64,000 nucleotides of DNA from Thermogemmatispora tikiterensis. GTDB lineage: Bacteria; Chloroflexota; Ktedonobacteria; Ktedonobacterales; Ktedonobacteraceae. The notes under the pieces are model-generated. The model was not told where the DNA came from and did not search any database. It saw only the letters and a list, made by a program, of their open reading frames with translations. Positions 33,685 to 41,998 of this stretch are shown piece after piece; the first letter of the stretch is position 1; the number at the start of each line of letters is the position of its first letter. A program made the translations under genes and the position numbers. Where the stretch lies: the NCBI RefSeq assembly GCF_003268475.1, contig NZ_MCIF01000002.1:73607-137606 (forward strand), in the 5' to 3' direction.

Positions 33685-36419
33685 GACCCCACCGTCTGCG
33701 CCTCAAAGGCTTCATGTCCTACCGTGATGATACCGTGATCTCCTTCGATGGCTCTACCATTTGGGCGATCTGCGGCCCTAACGGGACCGGCAAGTCCACC
33801 ATCTTTGACGCGATCTGCTTTGCTCTCTATGGCGAATCGCGCCTGGGCAAGCAGCACCAACAGGAGTTGATCTATCACCAGGTCAACGAACTACTGGTCG
33901 AATTCGACTTTGCCGTCGGCTCCCAGGAGTACCGTGTCCGGCGCACCGTCCAGCGCCGTGGCCAGAAGACCCAACAGGCCTATCGCCTTGCTGGAGGGGG
34001 GAGTTGGCAACCCATTCCTGGTACCGATAAGAAGGATAATTTGGCAACCTGGACGCAGCAGCTCCTTGGCCTCGATTGCCAGAGCTTCACCTTCTCGGTC
34101 CTGCTGCGCCAGGGCAAGACTGATGCGCTTCTGACTGCAGATGCTCCGCAGCGGCACGCGCTGCTGAGCCAGATCATCGATCTCACACCTTACGAGAGGC
34201 TCCATAAGAGGGCCTGCGACTACCAGAGACAGTATGAAGGGGAGATCGGAGCCTTGAAAAGCCAGCTGCAGGGCCTGCCTGCCATTCAGGAGGAAACGCT
34301 TCGCCAATTAGAGGAGCAGCTCCTAGCAAGCGAGCGCCTTTGCAATGAGCTGAATAGGCGGCAGCTTGAACTCGCACGACTCCAGGCCCTCGCTCAGCAG
34401 TGGGAGCGTCTGCTGCAAGAGCAGGAGCGACTCCAGGAGGCACTGGCCAGCTATGAGCACCTGCTTCGCCAGGCCCATCAGATTGAACAGGACGCCATCC
34501 GGTTGGAAGAATTGGAGCGGGTGCTCCCTCCCCTACAAAGCATCCAGAAGCTGCTTCATATGCAAAAGAATTTAGAGAAGAAAAAATATCAATTAGAGAT
34601 GAAAAGATCTCTGTATGAAGAATATGATTGCAGCATCGATACGCTGATGAAACTGGACCAGGCCCGTGTGGCCTTGCAGGCCTTCGCTCGCGAGCGAGTG
34701 CGATGGAGACAGGCGGCACGTCGCCTGGCAGAATTGGAGCGCGAGCGGGAGCAGGACGCCACGGCCCTGGCCCGTTTGCAGGAGCAAGAGGGTCTGCTGC
34801 GTGCTCAGTGCGAAGCCGCTGACACAAGGCTCCTCGCCGCAAGCGAGGAGCGCGCACGCTGTCAAACTCTGCTGGCCGAGAGCCAGAAGCGTCTGCGACG
34901 CTTCAACGAAGTCGATGGGACCCAGGTCTGTCGCTACTGCGGTCAGCCGCTTACCCCAGAGCACCTTGAGCGCGAGCGCGCACGCCTCAACGCCGAACTG
35001 TTACAGGTCAGGCAGGAGTATGAGCAGGCAGCGTTGAAAGAAAAAGAAGCTAAAAATGTGTATAATCATCAATGTAATCAAATGCATCAAATAGAATCTG
35101 ATATACAGAGTATTCGCGATCGTGCGTTCCGCCACGAGCAGGAGCGACAGCAACTTTGTAGTGAGCAGGCTGTAGCAGCGGACCATGCGCTCACTATCTC
35201 TGCTCAGCTGGCTCCCAGCTACCTTGAGCGCATTGTCGGCGCTCCTAATCTGCCTTTTGACCCGAGGCGCCATCTCTCGGCTGGCAGCTATCCAACGCCA
35301 GAGGACCTGAACGCTCTACAGAGATGCTGCCAGAGCGAGCAGGAGCGCCTCCAGCAGCTGCAGCAAGAGCTTGGCAGGCGGACAGATAGCCTTACCCATC
35401 TGGAGACGCTGCGCCGGACTATCCAGGCCGAGAGCGTGCAGCTACGGGATCAGCTCGTTGCTACCGGGCGCGATCTCACCCATTGCCAGCAGCGCATCTG
35501 TGACGAGCAGGCTATGCTGCCAGCGGACTGGCGCAGTCGGGCGCTTGACCTTGCTCCCGAGCACGTGGCCGACTGGGAAGATGAGAGGCAGGGCTTGCAG
35601 GGGGCCAGAGAGCGCCTGCAGGAGCTGGCTCGGGCGCGCTACCAACACGAACAGGACCGGCAGCGTTTGCAGGACATCAAGCGACAGTTTGAGCAGATAC
35701 CGCCAGCGGCTCGGCGGGCTGCAGCTGAGGTGGTGCAAGAGCAGGAGCAGATCCATCTGTGCTATGAAGAGCAGGTCAGGCAGCAGCAAGCCCAGGGTCA
35801 GCAGCTTGCCTTGCAACGCGAACAGTTTCAAAGGCGCCAGCAACTGGAGAGAGAGCTGCAGAAGGCGGAAACCCGACATCGTCGCTATAAGCGCCTTGCC
35901 GTGCTGCTTGGCCGTGAGCACCTACAGCATTATTTGATCCAGCAGGCTGAGCGGGGTATCATCTATCACGCGAACGATATACTCATGCACATCTCGAATG
36001 GTAGCCTGCAGCTGCTTCTACCTCAAAACGAGGGGCCAGCAGAGATGGCAGGCCGGGACGCCTCAGAAAGCAAGGCACTGGAGCTGCGAGTGATCAATAG
36101 CGCCGTGGATGCTCAACGCCCCCAGTCAGTCAAGCTGCTCGGCGGTGGTCAACAGTTTCGCATAGCCGTGAGTCTGGCGCTGGCGATTGGGCGCTATGCC
36201 GGCAGCCTGCATCAGCGCGTCGAGTCTGTCATGATCGACGAAGGCTTTGGCAGCCTCGATGAGCAAGGGAGGGCAGAGATTATTCAGGCCCTGCGCGATT
36301 TTGAGGGCCTTCTCAAGCGCATCATCGTGATCTCGCATCAACGCGAATTCTTTGATGAGTTTGAGCACAAGTACTATGTCGATCTCCAAGATGGCAGCAG
36401 TAGGGTTTCTGTCAGGTAA
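33681..36419 (+). CDS. sbcC: SbcC/Rad50-family SMC-like ATPase
   Basis: A 912-residue Rad50-type protein. Walker A (GPNGTGKST) lies at about 35-43 and is preceded by the typical LKGFMSYRDDTVISF. Two long heptad-rich coiled coils flank the zinc hook VCRYCGQPL (Cys417, Cys420). The C-terminal half carries the signature LLGGGQQFRIAVSLALAIG and the Walker B SVMIDEGFGSLDEQG, then a final ISHQREFFDEF. The length is close to archaeal Rad50, shorter than E. coli SbcC. It overlaps sbcD by 4 bases, so the two are coupled. Two patches in the coiled-coil region (about 34560-34620 and 35030-35110) are markedly AT-rich compared with the rest of the gene. Confidence 0.95.
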   Translation: MRPHRLRLKGFMSYRDDTVISFDGSTIWAICGPNGTGKSTIFDAICFALYGESRLGKQHQQELIYHQVNELLVEFDFAVGSQEYRVRRTVQRRGQKTQQAYRLAGGGSWQPIPGTDKKDNLATWTQQLLGLDCQSFTFSVLLRQGKTDALLTADAPQRHALLSQIIDLTPYERLHKRACDYQRQYEGEIGALKSQLQGLPAIQEETLRQLEEQLLASERLCNELNRRQLELARLQALAQQWERLLQEQERLQEALASYEHLLRQAHQIEQDAIRLEELERVLPPLQSIQKLLHMQKNLEKKKYQLEMKRSLYEEYDCSIDTLMKLDQARVALQAFARERVRWRQAARRLAELEREREQDATALARLQEQEGLLRAQCEAADTRLLAASEERARCQTLLAESQKRLRRFNEVDGTQVCRYCGQPLTPEHLERERARLNAELLQVRQEYEQAALKEKEAKNVYNHQCNQMHQIESDIQSIRDRAFRHEQERQQLCSEQAVAADHALTISAQLAPSYLERIVGAPNLPFDPRRHLSAGSYPTPEDLNALQRCCQSEQERLQQLQQELGRRTDSLTHLETLRRTIQAESVQLRDQLVATGRDLTHCQQRICDEQAMLPADWRSRALDLAPEHVADWEDERQGLQGARERLQELARARYQHEQDRQRLQDIKRQFEQIPPAARRAAAEVVQEQEQIHLCYEEQVRQQQAQGQQLALQREQFQRRQQLERELQKAETRHRRYKRLAVLLGREHLQHYLIQQAERGIIYHANDILMHISNGSLQLLLPQNEGPAEMAGRDASESKALELRVINSAVDAQRPQSVKLLGGGQQFRIAVSLALAIGRYAGSLHQRVESVMIDEGFGSLDEQGRAEIIQALRDFEGLLKRIIVISHQREFFDEFEHKYYVDLQDGSSRVSVR

Positions 36420-36463
36420 CACTAGGCAGGCGCTGATTTCTGGTAGCTCAGGAGAGAGAAGAG

Positions 36464-37948
36464 ATGCAAGATTTTACACAATATGACTATCTTGAGTGTA
36501 TCCTGCAGGAATCCCCTGGCATTCGGCTGCTCAAGGCGACAAACGCCTCCATGATTATCAGTTTTTTCTTTAGCATCTTTAGGAAAGATATGTGCTCTTC
36601 TGTTCCACTTAGCGTCTTTCTGGAGAGGCTTGAAGCCCATCTACAGGAGCTGAACGCGCGGAGGCCGGGTAGCTACACACGGTCTGCGCAGGCCTATCTG
36701 AACGAGTGGTGCGACGAGGAACATCGTTTTCTGCAGGTGCGACGTGGGGATGGCAAAGGAGAGCATCGAGTGGAGCTGACGGCGGAGACAGAACGCACCC
36801 TGAGCTGGCTGGAGACCCTAGAGGAGCTGCCTTTTATCGGCACTGAGTCGCGTTTCCTGCAGATCATCCGCTTGCTTCGTGAGATGGATGAGCAGAGCAT
36901 GACTGACCCGCAGGCACGCATTGCTCGACTTGAAGAGCAGCGCAGAGAGATCGAGCAGCAGATTGCCAGGATCAGTCAGAGCGGCAGTGTGCCGGTCTTA
37001 GATGATTGGCAGATCGTTGAGCGCTTCCTGGAAGTCAGGCGCATGGCTCGTGAGCTGCTGCATGACTTTCGCCGCGTTGAGGAAGTTTTTCGCAAGCTGG
37101 CCGACTCCATCACGCAGGCCAGCCTGGAGCAAGAGGTGCACAAAGGACAACTCATTCACCATGTCCTGGATGCAGATCAGGCTCTTAAGTCATCGGAGCA
37201 GGGGCAGAGTTTCTACTCGTTTTGGGGCTTCATCAGTCAGCCCTGGTGGTATAAGGAACTCTACAGGCTTATTGAGCGTATGCTCTCGCTTGAAGCGGTT
37301 ACACCTCGGTGCAGAGAGGATCACTTGCTGCGTCGCCTCCCGATGGCGCTCTTTGAGGCAGGCTGGAGCATTGTCCTCTCGAACTACCAGCTGGCCGAAT
37401 CTCTGCGCCGGCTACTCGATGAGCAGATCAGAGAGGAACAGCGTCGCCTGGAAGAGCTGCTGATTGCTATCAAGCGCCAGACCCTTGTACTGAAGGATAG
37501 TTTGCCGCTTGACGAGCCCCTGCTAGAGCTAGAAGGCTCGCCCCAGGTTTATCTCCCCCTGGAAAGGGGGTTCTGGCAGCCAGCCGAGGAGCCACTACTC
37601 TGCGCCGGGTCCCTGGCGGTTGAGGGCCATGAGCCAGATGCAGCAGATCTGAATGCCCTTTTCAGCGGAGTCCACGTCGACGAGAGCCTGCTACGCGGGC
37701 GTCTCAGGAAGATTCTGCAGGAGGTGCCGGCGATTACGCTGGCTGAGCTGCTGGTCCGCTACCCTCCCGAGGCGGGCCTGGCCGAACTGCTAGTCTATCT
37801 GGCCATTGCTGCCTCTGAGCCTGCTCATCTGATCGATCCTACGAGCTATGATCTCATTGTGCTGCCGTCCCCCTGTGCGGGACTAGCATGCGGGGCCTCG
37901 CGCTGCTGGCTGGTCCCGCGCGTCCTCTACCAGCGAGCAGAAGGGTGA
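36464..37948 (+). CDS. jetA: JetA, kleisin subunit of type I Wadjet (DUF3375)
   Basis: A 494-residue protein after an AGGAGAGAG site. It matches DUF3375: an N-terminal helical region (LECILQESPGIRLLKATNAS), the LNEWCDEEHRFLQVRRG segment, ELTAETERTLSWLETLEEL, EELPFIGTESRFLQIIRLL, then coiled coil (residues ~145-175) and QGQSFYSFWGFISQP. JetA is the kleisin-like bridge of the JetABC SMC complex that extrudes DNA loops and restricts plasmids. It starts 44 bases after sbcC and is followed after 2 bases by jetB. Type I is assigned from the DUF3375-DUF4194 combination. Nothing in it appears truncated; length is near the family norm. Confidence 0.88.
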   Translation: MQDFTQYDYLECILQESPGIRLLKATNASMIISFFFSIFRKDMCSSVPLSVFLERLEAHLQELNARRPGSYTRSAQAYLNEWCDEEHRFLQVRRGDGKGEHRVELTAETERTLSWLETLEELPFIGTESRFLQIIRLLREMDEQSMTDPQARIARLEEQRREIEQQIARISQSGSVPVLDDWQIVERFLEVRRMARELLHDFRRVEEVFRKLADSITQASLEQEVHKGQLIHHVLDADQALKSSEQGQSFYSFWGFISQPWWYKELYRLIERMLSLEAVTPRCREDHLLRRLPMALFEAGWSIVLSNYQLAESLRRLLDEQIREEQRRLEELLIAIKRQTLVLKDSLPLDEPLLELEGSPQVYLPLERGFWQPAEEPLLCAGSLAVEGHEPDAADLNALFSGVHVDESLLRGRLRKILQEVPAITLAELLVRYPPEAGLAELLVYLAIAASEPAHLIDPTSYDLIVLPSPCAGLACGASRCWLVPRVLYQRAEG

Positions 37949-37950
37949 CC

Positions 37951-38565
37951 ATGAAAGGCGGCCGTGTCCTTCCCTATGCGTCGGTGATCCTTAGACTCCT
38001 GCAAGGGGCTGTCTTTAGCGACGATCATGACATCTGGAGCGACCTTCTCCAGCACCAGCCGAAGATCGAGGCCTACTTTGAACAGATCGGCCTGGAACTG
38101 CGCGTTGACGAGAACAGCGGCCTGGCTTACTTGCTTCAGCCAGAAATAGAGGACGATGAAGGCCGTTCATTGCGGCTCCCTCGCCTGACTCGCCGCGATC
38201 GCCTCTCCTATATAGCAACGCTGCTCTGTGTCGTTTTGCGAGACAGGCTGCTCTGTAGTGAGCGGGATAGCTTCATGCTGGAGCCGCTGCTCTGCTCGTA
38301 TCAGCAGCTAGTCGATTGGTGCAAACCGTATCTGCCTGAGCGGCATGATGAGCGCAAGACGGAGCAGCAGATCGAGAAGGCCATCGAGCGTTTGATTGAG
38401 CTAAACTTTCTGCGGGCGCATGGGCAGGGTCAGGATGCCATGTATGAGGTACGTCCCCTGCTCAAAGCCAAATTGGATGTCGAGACCCTTGAGCAGCTCA
38501 AAGAAAGGCTAAGGCAATATGGCAAACAAAGAGTGGATGGAGCAGACGCAGCGGAAGAACTCTGA
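37951..38565 (+). CDS. jetB: JetB, KITE-type subunit of Wadjet (DUF4194)
   Basis: A 204-residue protein. The ATG at 37951, 2 bases after the jetA stop and after AAGGGTGA, is preferred over an upstream GTG/ATG lying inside jetA. It resembles DUF4194 (KITE/MukE-like winged-helix dimers): ASVILRLLQGAVF at the start, GLELRVDENSGLAYL, LPRLTRRDRLSYIATLLCVVLRDRL and a C-terminal winged helix with IEKAIERLIELNFLRAH. JetB dimers bind the kleisin JetA and the SMC coiled coils. Its 3' end overlaps the jetC start by 47 bases, which makes translation coupling certain to be tight. Confidence 0.87.
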   Translation: MKGGRVLPYASVILRLLQGAVFSDDHDIWSDLLQHQPKIEAYFEQIGLELRVDENSGLAYLLQPEIEDDEGRSLRLPRLTRRDRLSYIATLLCVVLRDRLLCSERDSFMLEPLLCSYQQLVDWCKPYLPERHDERKTEQQIEKAIERLIELNFLRAHGQGQDAMYEVRPLLKAKLDVETLEQLKERLRQYGKQRVDGADAAEEL

Positions 38566-41500
38566 GAGCAGAGAGCCAGAAGGTTGGAATGGGACAGCCC
38601 AGCCAATCCCCGCTTCGGCCTCTCCTGCCGCACAGCCAGCAGCAGGTATGGGGGGCTTCCGTCTTCATGTGCTGGAGGTCTATAACTGGGGCACTTTTAA
38701 TGGCCTGGCGCGCCTGGAGCCGCTCGGAGGCTCTGCCCTGCTCACCGGGGCTAACGCGGCGGGCAAGACAACCCTGGTCGACGCCCTCTTGACGCTCATG
38801 GTTCCCCCTGGTAAACGCCTCTATAACCAGGCGGCAGGTGGTCACAAGGCCGAGGAGCGTAACGAACGAACCTATATCCGCGGGGCCTGGAAAAAGCTGC
38901 AGGATGTCGATTCCTCTAGCTCTCGCAACATCTATCTGCGCGGCACCAACAGCCATAGTGTGCTGCTAGCAATTTTCCGTCGGCTGATCCCCGAGCAAGC
39001 GCCAGAAGAGATCACGCTGGCTCAACTCTTCTGGTGGGAAGGGGGAGACACCCTCCGACGCCTCTATATTGTGGCCCGCACTGCGCTCTCTATTGCTGAG
39101 CATTTTTCTCCTCAGCAGCCGCTCAAGCTTTCTGAGCTGCGAAAGCAGCTCAAAAGCGCAGGAGTCGAACTGTTCGAGCACTTTTCCCCCTACAGTCGCC
39201 GCTTCCAGCACCTCTTCCATCTGCGTTCAGAGAAGGCGATGGATCTGTTCAACCAGATCACGGTCGTCAAGGACATCGGTCCACTCAACCAGTTTATTCG
39301 CAATCATATGCTGGAAAAGTATGATATACATGAAGATCTAAAAGAACTTTACAATAATTATGTCAATCTGACGCGTGCCTACGCAGCCATTGAGCGGGCA
39401 GAGCGGCAGCTGGCTATTCTGACTCCACTGATCGCTCAGGCTGACAGTTACGAGGACCTGCAACGGCGTATTCAAGAAACCGAGGAGGCACGCGAATTTC
39501 TGGAATATTACTTCTTAGGCTACCGAAAGCATTTGTTGGAGCAAGCTCTTGTCGAACAGCAGCGGCGCTATGAGCAGCTGGCGGCCAGCAAGGCCGCGCT
39601 GACGGAGATGCTGGTGCCGCTGCGTGATCAAGAGAGAGAGATCTATGCCCAGATCCGGAGCGATGAAGTTGAGCGGCAGCTGAGCACGCTGAGCGAGCGT
39701 CTGCAGCGTCTTCAAGAGGAGCGAGAGCGGCGCCGGCGAGAGGCTCAGCGCTATACGGCGCTAGCTCAGGCGCTTGGTCTGGTCGGCTTTAGCGATGAGC
39801 CAACATTTCAGCGCACGCGGGAACAGGCGCTGCACCTGCAAGCAAAGATAGAGGAGCATCAGCGCAGGCTCATTGCCAGACGCGATGAGCTGGTCACAGC
39901 CAAAGCAAGACTGAGTGAGCACTGCCAGCAACTGCGGCAAGCGATTGCCTCCCTGCAACAGCGCGGAAGTCAGTTGCCGGAGAGCGACCTTCTGCTACGC
40001 AGCCGCCTGGCTGCCGCGTTGCAGCGCTCCACAGAGGAGCTGCCCTTTGTCGGCGAGCTGCTGCGCGTTCGAGAAACAGACCGCGCCTGGGAACCGGCTA
40101 TTCAGCGTCTGCTGCGCGGTTTCGGGCGCCATCTATTAGTGCTCGGGGAGTATTATCAGGAAGTCAGCCGCTATGTTGAGCAGACCGATCTCAAAGGGCA
40201 TCTGATCTACCGCTGTGTTCAGCCCGGCCAGGGTCCGGGCCGTCGTGGTGAGCTGACCGCCCAATCGCTCTATCACAAGCTAGAGATTCGCCAGCACGCC
40301 AATCCTATCTTTGCCACCTGGCTTGAAACGGAATTGATTGATTTCTACAATTATCGTTGCTGTGAGAGCCTGGAGGAGTTCCGGAGTGCCCCGCGCGCTT
40401 TGACACGCCAGGGCCAGATCAAACACAACCGTAGTCGCCATGAAAAGGATGATCGTACCCCCTTGGGTGATCCCCGTAACTACGTTCTGGGCTGGGATAA
40501 TAGTTCGAAACAGCGTGCTCTCATCGAGGAGCTGGAGACGAGCCAGCGACAATTGGACCACTGCACTGCCGAGAAGGAGGCTCTTGAAAGAGAGCAGCAG
40601 GACCGGCAGCAGCAACGTGATCAACTGCGCCGTTTACTGGATGTCGAGACGTTTGCACGCCTTGACTGGTATGCAGTTGATCGAGAATGTCAGCGGCTGG
40701 TGAGAGAGCTGGAACAACTGCGTGGTCGCTCCGAGTACCTCAATCAGTTAAAAAGCCAGCGAGCTGCTTTACAAGAAGCTATTAAGGAGAAAGAAGAGAC
40801 GCTTCGTCAGAAAGAGCAGCAGCTTGGGATGCTGCGAGGGTATCTGGAGCGCGATCAGGCTGAGCTGGCTGCCTGCCAGCGGCTGCTTGGCCAAACGCCA
40901 CCGCTGACGGCGGAGGGGCGCGAACGGGCCAGAGTCCGCATTGAGCGCGATCTCAAAAACGAGAGAGCGCTGAGTCTAGATACGCTTGGTGAGATCAAGC
41001 AGAGGCTGGCAAGGACCTATCAGCAAAGCCTGAGTCCATTGAAGGGGAACAGTGAGAAGATGGCAGAGGAGATTCGCGAGCGGATGCGGGCGTTCCTGGA
41101 GACTGATCCTGCCCTCAGGCAGCAGCTAGATGACAGCCTGGCCGCGTTGCCAGACTACCGGCGTTGCTACGAGCGTATTCAAAAGGATGATCTGCCGCGC
41201 CATCGTGCCGGTTTTAAAGCCTTGCTCAACGAGAAGGTGGTGACCAGTATCACCGGCTTTCAGGCCACGCTGTACCAGCACGAGCAAGCGATCCGCGAAA
41301 GCCTGGAGACGCTCAACGCTGCGCTAGCAGCGGTTCCCTACAGTGCCAGTACCTATCTGCAGCTTTGTGCTGATCTGACCCGCAACCAGGAGATTGTGGA
41401 GTTCCGTCGCGCCCTCAAAGCCTGTATTCCCGATGTAGGCCAGCTGACCCCGGAGAGTTACCACTCCTGCTTTGAACGCATTCAGGGCCTGCTCAAGCGC

Positions 41501-41998
41501 TTGCAGTCCGAGGAAGCCTGGGCTCAGCGCGTCACCGATGTGCGCAACTGGCTTGAATTCAGAGCGGAGGAGCGTCAGCGTGGGCAGCCGCAGCCCATCG
41601 TCGCCAACTCTTACTCCGACTCAGCGGGCCTGAATGGCGGCCAGAAAGCCAGGCTGGCAACAAGCATTCTGGCCTCGGCCACCGCCTATCAATATCAGCT
41701 TGATCGGCCAGAGGTAAGGGATGCCGCTTTGCGTCTAGTTGTGCTTGATGAAGCCTTTGGCCGCTCTGATCAGGCTAACACTCTCCTGGCCCTAGAACTC
41801 TTCCGCAGCCTTGGTTTTCAGTTGATCGTGGTGACGCCTCTTGAGAAAATCGCTGTTATTGAGCCATTCATTTCCTCTTGTCATCTGATCGTGAGAAAAA
41901 GTGAAGAGAGCTGTCCTTTCGTCTACAACATGAGCGATGTTCAGTTGCGACAGTATCGCGAGCGTTATTCACAGCAGAAGGAGCTGTCCCCATCATGA
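38519..41998 (+). CDS. jetC: JetC, SMC/MukB-like ATPase of Wadjet
   Basis: A 1159-residue SMC-family motor. A ~45-residue Ser/Pro/Ala-rich start precedes LHVLEVYNWGTFNGL, the hallmark N-terminal strand of JetC. Walker A is GANAAGKT at 77-84. Long coiled coils fill roughly 330-480 and 670-830, with a hinge-like globular region between (~510-640). The signature SAGLNGGQKARLATSI occurs near 1040 and the Walker B LVVLDEAFGRSD holds Asp1077-Glu1078, followed by LIVVTPLEKI. JetC powers loop extrusion used to measure and select small circular DNA for cleavage by JetD. It ends in an ATGA overlap with jetD. An AT-rich patch occurs at about 39305-39365. Confidence 0.93.
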   Translation: MANKEWMEQTQRKNSESREPEGWNGTAQPIPASASPAAQPAAGMGGFRLHVLEVYNWGTFNGLARLEPLGGSALLTGANAAGKTTLVDALLTLMVPPGKRLYNQAAGGHKAEERNERTYIRGAWKKLQDVDSSSSRNIYLRGTNSHSVLLAIFRRLIPEQAPEEITLAQLFWWEGGDTLRRLYIVARTALSIAEHFSPQQPLKLSELRKQLKSAGVELFEHFSPYSRRFQHLFHLRSEKAMDLFNQITVVKDIGPLNQFIRNHMLEKYDIHEDLKELYNNYVNLTRAYAAIERAERQLAILTPLIAQADSYEDLQRRIQETEEAREFLEYYFLGYRKHLLEQALVEQQRRYEQLAASKAALTEMLVPLRDQEREIYAQIRSDEVERQLSTLSERLQRLQEERERRRREAQRYTALAQALGLVGFSDEPTFQRTREQALHLQAKIEEHQRRLIARRDELVTAKARLSEHCQQLRQAIASLQQRGSQLPESDLLLRSRLAAALQRSTEELPFVGELLRVRETDRAWEPAIQRLLRGFGRHLLVLGEYYQEVSRYVEQTDLKGHLIYRCVQPGQGPGRRGELTAQSLYHKLEIRQHANPIFATWLETELIDFYNYRCCESLEEFRSAPRALTRQGQIKHNRSRHEKDDRTPLGDPRNYVLGWDNSSKQRALIEELETSQRQLDHCTAEKEALEREQQDRQQQRDQLRRLLDVETFARLDWYAVDRECQRLVRELEQLRGRSEYLNQLKSQRAALQEAIKEKEETLRQKEQQLGMLRGYLERDQAELAACQRLLGQTPPLTAEGRERARVRIERDLKNERALSLDTLGEIKQRLARTYQQSLSPLKGNSEKMAEEIRERMRAFLETDPALRQQLDDSLAALPDYRRCYERIQKDDLPRHRAGFKALLNEKVVTSITGFQATLYQHEQAIRESLETLNAALAAVPYSASTYLQLCADLTRNQEIVEFRRALKACIPDVGQLTPESYHSCFERIQGLLKRLQSEEAWAQRVTDVRNWLEFRAEERQRGQPQPIVANSYSDSAGLNGGQKARLATSILASATAYQYQLDRPEVRDAALRLVVLDEAFGRSDQANTLLALELFRSLGFQLIVVTPLEKIAVIEPFISSCHLIVRKSEESCPFVYNMSDVQLRQYRERYSQQKELSPS

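Noticed and set aside
37888-37950. Earlier start for JetB inside jetA
   Set aside because: The added residues are unlike DUF4194, and the ATG at 37951 has a good ribosome site 2 bases after the jetA stop.
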